Assembly (NCBI GenBank): GCA_037179385.1
Contig: CM074193.1
Coordinates: 42,440,846 to 42,504,845, forward strand
Reading direction: 5' to 3'
From: Holothuria scabra
Lineage: Eukaryota > Echinodermata > Holothuroidea > Aspidochirotida > Holothuriidae
DNA length: 64,000 nt
A program made the position numbers and the translations under genes. Under the pieces are notes generated by a model. The model searched no databases. It saw only the letters and a program-made list of their open reading frames with translations, and was not told the DNA's origin. Below are positions 1 to 10,740 of the stretch, piece after piece; the first letter of the stretch is position 1; each line of letters begins with the position of its first letter.

Positions 1-782
1 TTATTTCGGCCAATGAAGAGGATGTGAAAAACCACACCCCTTCCCCAGATTTCCGCGACAATCTCAGAAGAAGTGAACGTCGCGCCACCCCATATTTACA
101 CATTTGACGGGCTACATAATTACTTATTTAAACGTAAATATATGCCAACTGTTATCCCCGTACTCATTTTTACCAACTAAAGATTGCTTTAACTTTTGGA
201 GTTGGCGCTGGTTGGTTAAGTTTTGAGGTCATTTTATTGGTCGAACCGTTTACCCAACTTATGGTAAAGCAAGTACCATCGTTGCCCACAAATCCTTTAA
301 TACTTGGTCTGGAAATGTACGTGCCCAGAGTAGGTAAAAGTTGTCTGGTTAAAGTATTTGAATAACCATTTAAGAGTGTATCACATCTTGGATTCCTAAA
401 AACGCTCAAGAATGGCGCGAGTCTCTTTAACCTCATTGGAGGTGTCACAGAGAATTAAATAAACATATAAACAAATAAACAAACAAACAAAAACTGTAAA
501 CGAAAGTTTCTAGTTTCCTTAAAGATTCTGTCTGGTCATTTTGTTATAGATAAAAGACCATCTGGTGATACAAAGGGACGAAACTGAGACTATGGGGATT
601 ATTGTTCCCATTAATTCCCAAAGGTGCTTGAATAACCTTGTGGGTAAAGTTTTGCATAGGCATAGGCCTAGTAGGAATATTCATTTAAATATCAGTTTAT
701 CATATCAAACCCCCTAAAACCCTGTAGTAAAACATTTCAGTCAACTTCAGTCACATTGCATGTGGGTGCAGTCCAACAGTTT
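1..782. other. Upstream non-coding stretch, probably intron
   Basis: No recognisable exon, repeat or RNA gene is visible here. A 92-codon open frame on the minus strand (448-170) has no motif I recognise and no splice or promoter context, so I do not call it. Since the kinase exon at 1155 opens inside a split glycine codon, this stretch is probably the 3' part of a preceding Nek intron. Confidence 0.4.
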
Positions 783-890
783 CTCTCTACTGCATATGTC
801 TTATATCATCTCCAGTGGACTTAGGTGACGTGTTATGTAAAAACTTACATAATTAGTGAGTAAAATCTCACATAATTAGTGAGTAAAATC
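783..890 (+). repeat. Partial duplicate of the Nek exon acceptor and exon start, plus 23-bp tandem repeat
   Basis: About 770-846 closely matches 1108-1185: polypyrimidine tract, ATCTCCAG acceptor and the first ~30 exon bases. Read in the kinase phase after the AG at 814-815, the copy encodes DLGDVLCKN and then meets a stop near 855-860. It is therefore a decoy acceptor or dead partial exon. It runs into two copies of a 23-bp unit (ACATAATTAGTGAGTAAAATC core) at 847-890, which suggests that the duplication and local slippage are linked. Confidence 0.7.
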
Positions 891-1154
891 CACAACATCG
901 GACATGAGAACCCAATGTTTTCTTAAAGTGCGAAGTGACGCAGTAGACTGACCAAATAATACTGTTATGAAAGTAATATTGCACATCAATAAAACCGGGC
1001 CCATCTTTAGATGCATAATTCTCAATAAAAAAAATTCTTTGGTTTGGTGTAGTGTAGTAATCAACAGCAAATTCTTTGTAAACTACCCTTAGGAGACGTT
1101 TGTCAGAAAAAATCCAACAACTTCTCTTTACTGCATGTCTTATTTCATCTCCAG

Positions 1155-1288
1155 GGGACTTAGATGACGTGTTATGTGAAAACTCAAGTTTGGACATCAG
1201 TGAGGTCATGAAGTGGTTCATCCAGTTGTGTCGTGCCCTTCATTATGTTCATAGCAGAGGAATTATTCACAGAGATGTGAAGCCAACA
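1155..1288 (+). CDS. Nek-family protein kinase exon (catalytic loop)
   Basis: This exon lies between an acceptor CTCCAG (ends 1154) and a donor GTAAGT (starts 1289). It opens with two bases (GG) of a split glycine codon and then has 44 whole codons ending in phase 0. Visible landmarks are GDL at the start of helix D, an amphipathic helix with WFIQLCRALHYVHS, and the catalytic loop IIHRDVKP with the catalytic Asp in HRD. The WF(I/V)Q(L/I)C and ALxYVHxR pattern is typical of NIMA-related kinases, which act in cilia, centrosomes and mitosis. The phase joins exactly to the exon at 30038, giving HRDVKPTNIFLT. The glycine-rich loop and VAIK lysine must be encoded upstream, outside the window. The subfamily (Nek1/3/5-like or other) cannot be set from this fragment. 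Confidence 0.88.
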
Positions 1289-1339
1289 GTAAGTTAGACA
1301 CATTTGAAAGTAATTAAACCCAAAAGGATCAATTGCCAC

Positions 1340-1450
1340 ACTTAGATATCGGCTGCGTGTGTTACCTTTAGAGAAAAAGTGCAGAGTGTCTGCCTTGAAA
1401 CTGTGCGAGAAAAAGCACACAGTGTCTGCCTTGACACTGTGCACTTTGGC
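1340..1450. repeat. Short imperfect tandem duplication
   Basis: Two ~35-bp copies of a unit containing GTGTCTGCCTTGA and ACTGTGC lie head to tail. No function is apparent. Confidence 0.6.
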
Positions 1451-1879
1451 TAACAAAGAAATGCTCACGTCTAATCTTGTCAACTTGTGAAAAGATTAGC
1501 ACCATTTTTTTCATGGACGCTCCTTAACAAAGGCCCGGGATAGGCATCTAAATGGGTCATTTCTGATCACTTGCCTGTATATATGTATTATCACAAGCTA
1601 GCTAGTGTACTTTTTTTTTGCAAAATTAGGGATTACCGTATTTTTTATTGAAAAGACGAAATTTATGACACTTTCTACACCGGCTCCAGAACAGAAAAGC
1701 GATTTTTACCTTTTGTTTACACGACTTACAAAACCAAAAGGAAGGCAAGGGGCATGGTGCCGATTTTCCACATCATCTAACATTCGGGCATGAATTTGGA
1801 AAGAAATGCACCCATCCATTTCAGATTTAAATATTACCATGGGTTTAGTTACTTGCGAATCTCCTGATCTTGCTCAACA

Positions 1880-3190
1880 TCTTCACAAGGTTTGTCCAAA
1901 TATAGCAAAAACGTCATGGTTGGGGTAAAGTTTTAAAGTTTTCAAGCGAACATGAACAAGATTACGAAACTCGGTTCAATCGGGCAGCAAAAAAACTGTT
2001 GTTCTTGAGCTTAACTTTACAGTGTTTTGCCACACAATGATCGAATATCCTATTTTTCAAAAGAGGAAAATACAGTGGGTCAAGGTAACATTTTTATAAA
2101 TATTCCCCCCTAAAAAAAAATTTAAAAAATAGAAAACGTGATACATTTAGGATGTCTGTCACTCCAGTCCATATAGTATACAAGAAACGGCACGTCATCA
2201 TGGGATTTCCTTGCAACAATTATTCATTCTTTAAAGCTAAGGTTGTTGTACTCCCAAAACGATGAACACACGACACAAGTGAATAACTAAAACTCTCGTA
2301 CAAACATACATGGTCTTTCAAAACCAGTCATAAGTCCGCAGATACTCAAGATCTACTCTCATTCATATATACAACGGGCAGTCCTTTCCTGGTGCCTTTG
2401 TTTACTCTGTCTGTCCCCCTCCTATTATCTTGCTGGGATGAACGCTTAACCAGCTGCGATCCGGTGCATGGTTTCCAAATAATTCTTTGTATCAAAACAG
2501 TTGTGTCCGCCTCAGGATGTACAGCTTCGATCCTTCTTACAATCCCTCTCCCTTTCTCTCTCTCCGCTCAACACCCCTCTTTGCTAGCTCTCCTCCTTCT
2601 GCATTTCCCTAATTCAAGCTTTCCCAGCTTTTTCTCACATTTCAATTTTTTTCTATCTTGTACGTGTTCTTCAATTTCCATGTTTCCTTGCCAACAATAA
2701 CATAATTTCTCCCTTCACTAAGGTGATTTCAATAACAAGGAACATAAAATACGAGACTCTACGATTGGAAGTTTATTCAGGCCTATGTAAATGCATTTCG
2801 CATATACAAGAAACATTCAATTGCTGCTTAGCCTGTCTTTAAATTCTGCAAAATGCAAACCTCATATGGTTGATTATCAAATCCTTTCAAACTTTGCCCG
2901 AAAAAATGCATCCAGCGCTGAATTTTCGTGGAAAACAAAAATGATCACAAAGGCTTGCGACACATTCGGGCAGCTTATGGAAAAAAAAATTCTTAGTCTC
3001 ACTCCATACTGTAGTCTTTCAAAAATTGCCCTACACATGGTAAAATATTCGGGCTCAGGTTGAAAGTTGAAACAACATGTTCTGGGATGTTTTCAATTGC
3101 CAATTTCACCGACAGACGACAGGGTATTCAGGTGCAGGCTCCAATAGTTTGCCATTTGTCCTGCCCCTACAGTCGAATTGGGGCAACGGT
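1880..3190. repeat. Interspersed repeat with TTGCCCGAA / ATTCGGGCA motifs
   Basis: This stretch shares phrases such as ACATTCGGGCAGCTT, TTTGCCCGAAAA and a TTTTCAATTGCCAA tail with 26460-26940, 31180-31620 and 32790-33440. The spacing suggests a diverged unit of roughly 150-200 bp. There is no coding potential and the class is unknown. Open frames at 2392-2700 and 2791-3063 have no recognisable product. Confidence 0.45.
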
Positions 3191-3409
3191 AATTAAAATC
3201 CGGTAAGCTATTTTTCAACTACATAATGATATAGAATGGCATTACAATCTCTCCCCAGATATCTGTCTGAAATTTACTTAAAGTCTAACAGGTAACCGGA
3301 CATTTTTCAAAAAACGTCAGAAGTAAAATCATTTATAGTCGATAGTTCAAACAGTCACCATGGAGTAACAACTCGCATGTTTTCCATTTTGTTGTAAACA
3401 CTGTAAAAC

Positions 3410-3660
3410 CGAGCTTGTCAGGTTAACTTAAAAAAACTGAGGCAACTTGCCGAAATAGGTTTTTTAAGTTATGTCAACTAGTGGAATTTTAAGTTATCTC
3501 AACTGGCTATTGCCAAGTGACCTGACGACAGGGTCTTTTGTTGACCTTACTCAGTGATGTAAGTTATCCTAACTTAACATTTTCAATCAAGGTAACTGAT
3601 GAAAATTATTTAGTGAGGTTAACCTTAAGAAAGTTAATTGAATTTACATTCAATTTAATA
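3410..3660. repeat. AAGTTATCTCAACT-type repeat
   Basis: Several near copies of TTAAGTTATNTCAACT and its inverse (AGGTTAACTT, TTAACCTTAAG) are packed in 250 bp. It is probably a degraded small MITE. No target duplication is identified. Confidence 0.4.
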
Positions 3661-5618
3661 CAACTGTAAGATAACAAAACAGACATATGACTTCAGTCTG
3701 AAAATGTATTTTCCAAGTAATAGAACTTCTTGAAATGCCATAAAGACCACATAAATTCAATACAAACAAGAAATAGATGTTTCTTTGGCGGTTAAAAAGG
3801 GTTTCCTTTTCTGTTGTTCCTTACTAAAGCCCATATCAGGATGCCACATTCATTGAGTACAGAAAATCTGGACTGAAGGCTTAGAATGCTACCTACACTA
3901 TTAAAAGAATGCCATTTCTTACAATTTAGAAAATTTCTGATTTTAGATCCCTAACCCCAATACTTACACACTTCTTTGAATGTTACAATGTGCTTCTTAG
4001 TGACATTCCTGTAAGGTGGAACTGAGCAGGGTGACAACACAAGGCGTAAGAATTTGGATACTTACTAGACAACTGGGGATAAAATTTTACCAACATTTCA
4101 TCATTAACACCGGCATGCAATCCCTCAAAATTCTTCTCATGATCAATTCCCATGTCTTGGCAAGGTGTTGCAGGATCATGTTCAATGCGTCCAGTAGTTA
4201 GTCTGATTTCATAACTTTTATGGGGTGTTGAAAAAAGATGGAGAGGGTATTTAGAGCTTACATAATATAAAACAGGTTCATGTACAGTATAGAATCTTTC
4301 TCAATAATTTGTTTACGTGGTGAATAATGGCTGTGACTTACACCTTCATACACGTCAAAAGTAACAAAACAACATTTAACAGAAAGTAAAGCAATGAAAA
4401 GAAAATAAACAAATATTAACACAACAACTTCATAATCAGCGTACTTGTGGCTGATACTCTAAAACGGTGGCATCACATTTTGCACAGTATGTTCAAGTGT
4501 GGTGACATAGTTGCACAGTGTTCAAGTTCCAACTGTGTCGACTTAGCTTCATTAATAAACACAACAAGGAGAGGCACATAAACGTGTGCACCAATTAGCC
4601 AAAAGTGCTTACCATACCATTAATCATTAAATGTTCATAATGCTTTTCAGCAATTATGAGACAGTTTGGAATAATAAAAAGTTGCACAGTCTTCGGAATT
4701 TGAGATTTAAGTCTGAAATACGTTTTTACATGACTCTTCATGAAATTGGGGTGATTTTTTATCTTAAGCTATAAAATACAATGGTGCATAAAAGCTAGCA
4801 ACATGCCGCAAGCTCCAGCTAATCAAAGGACATGCTTATAACATTTTATGAGAGGTCTGACCGGACATCTAAACCTCAAATCGTTTCAGAAGAGAAAGGT
4901 CACAATGCATGGCTGATAGAAAGGGGTTAGAACAGTGGTAAAGCACCTGTAAAGTGTAAACACTTATTTCACCAGAAGGAAATGACTAAAAGTTGTGGCC
5001 AAAAAGGGAAGAGCTTCTTCAGGAGTACCCAACAATCTTGGAAGTTATCATTGACCAACATGCTGTGTAAACACTCTAATGTCAGTTCTAACCGTTGTGG
5101 TTTTGCGATATGATATAGTACAATTTTAGAGAAATGTCTTTTGACTGTCATAATTCTACACTTTTGACAGAAATTTTTCTTTTCCAAAAAACACAAACAA
5201 ACAAACCCACAAACTAACAAACAAGTACAAACTGTCTTGATCATTTCACATACTGACAACTCTGGATGCAAAAATGTTATCATTTGTGGAGCCAGAATAC
5301 CAACATGCTAACACGTTATGTACTATTCCTATTCACAATCCACTTTATTGGCTTGAAGAATTAAAATTCAGTTCAGCACAAACAACAGTAAACACGTGTT
5401 CATATAAGAAACACATCATTACAGGCATGGTTTCTTTCAATGTGGTATATCCACAATGTTTGAGAGTGGACCATTTTTTCTCTTTTGAAGCCCAGCGTGA
5501 CTTTCAACATGAGGTCAAACACTGACATGCCAAGTGTTCACCTTTGTTTGCTAGCATAGTGCTAAAATCTGAAAGTCCTCAATCTTTTTTTCAAGTCATA
5601 TTGGCACTGATCGGAAAC
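3661..5618. other. No gene seen
   Basis: AT-rich intronic sequence. Short open frames (for example 4016-4201 plus, 5283-4969 minus, 5274-5525 plus) show no motif or splice context. Confidence 0.5.
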
Positions 5619-5848
5619 TTACAACTTCTTCCAGAATTGAATCAGTTCCATGGTCTTTTCTTGACCTCTTACATACTCTGTATGGAGGCAGTAATGAACA
5701 CCAAAAAACAACATCAGGGCTGTGGGGAAATCTGATATGCCTTTCTGAATGACATCACCATCAAATATAATTAAAATGTTGATAGGGTCTTCAACTTCGC
5801 CTACAATACCAATCCGCTGCTTCTCCCCCACTTGCCACGGAACTCTGA
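5619..5848 (-). pseudogene. Pseudogene X, probable last exon
   Basis: On the minus strand an acceptor TTTATCTTTCAG precedes an open frame of about 75 codons ending in a stop at 5619. It reads VPWQVGEKQRIGI, then a hydrophobic FPTALMLFFGVHY segment, then ELIQFWKKL. The pattern (an expression of a short beta strand with ILIIFDGDVI, then a hydrophobic helix) matches from memory the C-terminal end of the same uncharacterised multi-copy family whose N-terminal PB1-like part lies at 9848-9240 on this strand. That makes it a plausible 3' exon of X. A GTAAGT overlaps the stop, so a further exon is possible. This exon is intact, but the rest of X is frame-shifted. Confidence 0.5.
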
Positions 5849-6489
5849 AAGATAAAAAAGAACTGATTTACCAAATTTCCTTAAATCATTGCTTTTCAAG
5901 CTCTGCGTTGCGACATAGTGCTTAGGGAGCACAGTAGGTACAGTAAGAACTTATGGATGTGTACAAATTACATTTCCTGTTATTGATATACTTATTACTC
6001 TATCTCCACTTATATCGAAATCAACAATCAGATTGTCGATTTCGAAATAAGTGAAATAAAAGTAGTATACTAACTACCAAAACATCCACTTAAACTATAT
6101 TAAACCAGGTGAAGCAGCCAATGCCACTTTATCATACCAAATGTTTCTCCACAACCAATTTGGCTCACTGGCTTGTGTTCCCTACTCCATTGCTTATGCT
6201 GGACACAACAGGATTTTCAGTGGTACATCTTTAGGGCAACAAACTGGTCTGCTAAGTTTTAGCCATGTACAACGGCTATTTAAATTTTCCTTGAAGCTAT
6301 AACTCAACATATTCTATCATCCTCTCATCGCATATTTTTGGTCTGCATTCAGTGAAACTGGAAGTAACTTTTCTGCTGTCAAAAGTGAATTGTCTCTCCA
6401 TGAATAATATGGACCTTAGTGTGCAAGGTTGCAGTTGCTGAGACCAGTATACTATAATCTTCACATCAATACCTTCATACAGCCATTAA

Positions 6490-6808
6490 CCAGAAAGCCG
6501 AAAGGCTTAGTGATTCTTTGCCGCTTAAATTTAAGCTTATCTTTTTTTTCAAATTGACATTGCTTCGTAATGTTTTTCAACATAACAGTGCTCCGTAATG
6601 TACCCCCCACGAAGAATACATACAAGGCATCGAAGCTTTCTACAAGAACTACGGTTCTGCTCATGATATCACATCCACATACTATGTGTAGAATTTTGAA
6701 GTATCCAAGACTCCAACCATGGAAAATTTGTTTACAAGCAAAGCGTCACATACACATACACACACGGTATCACAATCGCATAGATTCCTCTGACTAAGTC
6801 AAGGAATA
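6490..6808 (-). mobile_element. Helentron-like non-autonomous element, short copy (HINE-1)
   Basis: The element is read on the minus strand. Its 3' end is a hairpin AAGCC-loop-GGCTT immediately followed by CTGG (CTRR rule) at 6490, and the next host base is T. Its 5' end (6807) is TATTCCTTGAC, which folds back on GTCAGAGGAAT. It shares both ends, the (AC)n/TACACA tract and the GTTTACAAGCAAAGCGTCACA block with 55322-58667. It lacks the tandem core, so it is an internally deleted form. Confidence 0.72.
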
Positions 6809-8954
6809 AAAAATTCCTCATCTCAATATGTTGATAGTACAGTTGTTCTTCGAAGTACATAGGTACTTCAGAACTGCAGTCCTCTTTGAGTTGGTATCCT
6901 ATAAGAGATTGAAGAGGCACTCAACTCTGTTTATAGCGTCAGTGCTGGAGTAGCTCTGTTGAGTATGGCATGAAAAATACCCTCCCTACCACATTCCCTT
7001 CTGCCCCCCCCCCCCCCCGTACCCTTATCTTGATTAAAAAATATGGTGCACATTGCTACATATATTTCTCCTTTGCAAACCTGTAAAGTTTACTCTTCAC
7101 TGTTGGTGCTACCACCGGTGAGTGGTTCGATTTGAAAAATTACAATTTATACATGGTTTGCTTCTCTTTCTAGTTTTATTCCATGTATTTAATATTTATA
7201 ACATCTTTTTAAAATGTTTTTTTAAAATAACACATATGAGGTAATCATATAACCTAACTTTTTAGTGGTACGTACTTATGTAAGCTACCTCCCAAACAGT
7301 GAGAGCAGGGGTCTCAGATGTGTGTAAAACCCAACTTCAGTGTGAAGGCTTGCAATGCATACTGTACACTGTAAGTTTATATGGTCATTCTATCATTATT
7401 GGATATCAATGAATCAGATAACCGAAATTATCCAACCATAAATCTCAAAACTCCTTGTTACGCCTTGCAATAAGTACGGTGAAGTACTTGGTTTCAAATA
7501 AATTAACCAACAAATAAATTACATCTTATGCTGAAATTGCTCACAGCCAAAAGATTAAGTTTGAAATGTGTCTTCAAAAATTAGCAATCATTACTCCAAT
7601 AGGGAACCTTCCTGCTGGTTACATTTTAATGAGTTCATGAAGGGGTTTTGTAATCTCCCCATACATTCAGCTCACAGGAAAAGAAGGTCTGATGCAGGTT
7701 TAAATAAGCCAGTCTCCCAAATTCTGCTTCAAGCTGCAAAGAGTTGCAAAAGTTATACATCTGTTTGAAAAGCACAGTTGAAGTATATTGATTTTGCATG
7801 TTTACATCTCAATTTTCCCGACTTACCCAGGCTTGGTTGTCGCCTATGTTAAGACTTTGTGACCGCCTTATTGAATAGATGCGTCTCACCTGATTAACTT
7901 TTTGCTCACACAGCAGCAGCCACTAAGTAGAGAGTGATAGAATGCCTTGCCTACTAAGGGCATATAATTAAAAGTGCCAATGTATCATGCTATCACACAG
8001 CTCTACGCTTAGAAAAACATACTGTACGTAGCTACTGCAACTGAAAATAATCTCATTGCAAGATTAAGTTGTCACAAGTTAATTTTTACCAAAAACCCCT
8101 TTTTTATTTGAATGAAATTTGCTTGGTGGATACAACTTGAATATCTTCAAAAAGAAGGTTGAACTCGGCATAGTACGGGTAAGAATTGAGTGTTCTGTCT
8201 ATGGACATGTACAATAAAATATACTTTGAATTTCAAAATAGGTAGTGTCTGTATATACTGTACACCTATACTGACTATTCTGTAGGGTAATAAGTCAGAG
8301 CCAAAAACCGTTTTTCACTTTTTGCAAACCAAACAGCCTTATAGGATAGCTCCAAGCTTTTACCCTTAGAAATGATATGCAAGCACCTGTAGACACCGTG
8401 CAAGTTCAACCAAGACTATAAGATATTGCAGTCCTGCAAGGAGAATGGTTATTGAACATACTTTACATGCTCAGATTTTGACTACACAAGGTAGAACAAT
8501 GGTAAAAATGTTTTATTTTAGCTGACATGTACTTCTGTAAAAAAACAAAAGGATATTCCATGAACTGTGCAATTCTCATTTCACAACATTTCTACATAAA
8601 TGATCAGGAGATTTTGTATTAAAACCATAGTCATCAATCCTAGATGGGTGGGGTGGGGTGGGGATATATACCCCCAAGTACTGTATCTGTAAAAATCACT
8701 CATTGACTTTGATTTGTCATACAGATACTTTTTTAAAAATCTATCCATCCCTGCCCACTGCTGAGAGCAAATTGCCTCTGATGATTGGAGCATGGAGCTG
8801 AAAATTTTCAGGTATTCGCGGTAACAGAATGTCTTATATTGCCACTGTGTACAGGTTTAGCAATCCTGGTCCTTACAGCTGTTCTGAAACATTTTTCACT
8901 AGACATGCATACTCACATACAACACTATCCACACACACACACTCACTTTCCAAA
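6809..8954. other. No confident gene; possible internal exon of X
   Basis: The stretch includes a C homopolymer of about 16 at 7003-7018 and an AC tract at 8930-8945. On the minus strand an acceptor-like GAAAATTTTCAG precedes an open frame at about 8803-8581. It could be a middle exon of X, but I see no family motif in it. Confidence 0.3.
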
Positions 8955-9848
8955 GAGGGTCGATATCACTGTCATAGAGTAAACTGTTCTTTTTCTTCTG
9001 GACTTCTGTGATGATTCTCTTTATGTACACTTCTGGCTTCATCTTCACCTTTTGGGAGGTCTGGCAGATAGTTCAGTTCTCCACTTTGGTTTTTTTTTTA
9101 TTTTGGAAGGTGTCTCATCATTCGGCATTCTTTTCCATGAGTTGACTTTCATCTCCAAAGAACCTAAAACTCTCATCTTGGACCACATATTGCCCATTTT
9201 AGATTTTAAGCTATTTCCTCATAGCCTGGGAACACTCCATTTCACGGATACACGGATACTTTAAAATGGCACTTTTTGCCACCTTTTTCATATTCTAAAT
9301 GAGAAGGATATTCCTTATACTCCCATGGTTGATTGGCTAATGTATCTAGCAGCTGACCTTTCAGATCTTTGCTCAGCAAAAGGTGAACTTTTCCTGTTTT
9401 ATATTTCTCATTTCCTGCCTCTAAAGCCTTATCTAATTCTGGTCCAAGCTTCGGCACATCAAAAACTTTTGACCATGTTAACTGTCTAAATTTGGCTTCA
9501 AATGGCTTCATTTACTCACAGTAGTTGATTCATGTTAAGAATTGTTTTCTGAAGGGCCTGGCGAGATACTCGAAAGGACACTTGCATCGCTATCCCATGT
9601 TTGCAGTGATGGTAAGGAATAAACCAGCTTCAGAAATGCACTTTTTTCAGGAAGATCATTGATGCTGCCCGAATTTACAAGCTCTCCATCAAAATCTGGA
9701 TCATGGAACTGTACTGTAAAGTCAATGTCCAGAGCAAGTTTTTTCTTTAAAATGTCTATCAAATTTCAAGAGAAGTTGGTTTGATTGGTACAGACAGCTT
9801 TCTTATATCCGACTCCGAAACAATAGCTCTCATTTTGTAGGAAGCCAT
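8955..9848 (-). pseudogene. Pseudogene X: PB1-like, transposon-associated protein (N-terminal half)
   Basis: An acceptor TTTCTCTCAG leads into an ATG at 9848 and MASYKMRAIVSESDIRKLSV. After a one-base deletion near 9770 comes LALDIDFTVQFHDPDFDGEL and INDLPEKSAFLKLVY, which looks like a PB1/ubiquitin-like fold. The next block (9511-9240) has PFEAKFRQLTW, then ALEAGNEKY and KGQLLDTLANQPW. After another frameshift near 9290 it reads VAKSAILKYPCIREM, and then KMGNMWSKMRVLGSLEMKV and KRMPND (9230-9120). A donor GTGAGT ends the block near 8963. The domain order matches, from memory, an uncharacterised protein family present in many copies in fish and invertebrate genomes. At least three frameshifts and a stop make it a pseudogene. 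It lies directly downstream of Y on the same strand. Confidence 0.65.
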
Positions 9849-10110
9849 ATCTTAAAATAACCTGAGAGAAATTGTGCATAATAATAATATTATGAGGTAC
9901 AAGCTAACATTTTTCTTAGTTGTCAAGTGATCAAATGAGTCCCTTTTACTTACAATATGGATTGCTACAGATATGAGCACCTTTCTTATATCCGACTCCG
10001 AAACATAGCTCTCATTTTGTAGGAAGCCATATCTTCGAATAACCTGAGAGAAATTGTGCATAATAATATAATAAGGTACAAGCTAACACTTTTCTTAGTT
10101 GTCAAGTGAA
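9801..10110 (-). repeat. 183-bp tandem duplication covering the first coding exon of X
   Basis: The block 9801-9925 is repeated at 9984-10108 with an offset of 183 bp and few differences. Each copy contains the acceptor-like TTTCTCTCAG and the start of X. In the upstream copy the frame runs FLQNESYVSESDIRK and then hits a donor-like GGTGCTC. In the downstream copy it reads on into the PB1-like exon. This is a duplicated exon or slippage duplication. Confidence 0.75.
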
Positions 10111-10159
10111 AACTAAGAATTTTCCAGGCCTCAGAATAATTCTGAGGCCTGGAAAAGTT

Positions 10160-10430
10160 CTAGTTATCTGTTCCAGAAACCCTGTATACTCCAGAATGGT
10201 CATCATAAGAAGCACGGTATATTCTTACCAAAAATCTGACAGTAGTCTTTAGAAATACGTTTTGCCTTTCTCCAAACTGGGACTTTCCAGTACTACGTTG
10301 GAGTAAGAGAATCATGTCTTTTGAGTATTTTGCTCCATCTAATGTGACACTGTCAGTGACCATAACTGATGACAAAGACACAACATCATCTGGAAATATG
10401 CTTTGTACCTTTTCTGACAAAACAGAAAGT
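10160..10430 (-). pseudogene. Pseudogene Y, C-terminal part
   Basis: An open frame on the minus strand reads LSEKVQSIFPDDVV, then VTLDGAKYSKDMILLLQ and VRFLVRIYRA. This is a beta-rich module that I recognise from memory as the C-terminal region of the same multi-copy family as the block at 17950-15530. Its natural upstream sequence has been pushed 5.1 kb away by the foldback element at 10432. It ends at 10160 without further breaks. Confidence 0.6.
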
Positions 10431-10431
10431 G

Positions 10432-10740
10432 CCCAGGAGAAAATTCCTGTTGAAACCTGTTGAAATTCTAACAGGTATGAACAGGTATGAACAGGTATTA
10501 ACAGGTAATTAACAGGTATTAACAGGTACTAACAGGTATGAACAGGTTTCCAACCAGTATGAACAGGGATTCAACAGGTACCTGTTAATATGTAACAGGT
10601 ACTAACAGGTATCCAAATGGTATGAACAGGGATACAACAGGTACCTGTTAATGTCAACAGGGAATTAACAGGTAATTCAATTGGTCATGTGAATCTTCTG
10701 TAATAGGTTCCAGCAGCGACGGTGCTATTTGAACAGGTTA
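10432..10740 (+). repeat. Left arm: AACAGGT minisatellite
   Basis: About 20 variants of AACAGGTATG, AACAGGTATT and AACAGGTACT with 10-13 bp spacing. Occasional GGTACCTGTT palindromes mark points where the unit direction flips. Confidence 0.85.

Noticed and set aside
7003..7018. C homopolymer as i-motif or element end
   Set aside because: A single homopolymer without flanking inverted ends or target duplication.
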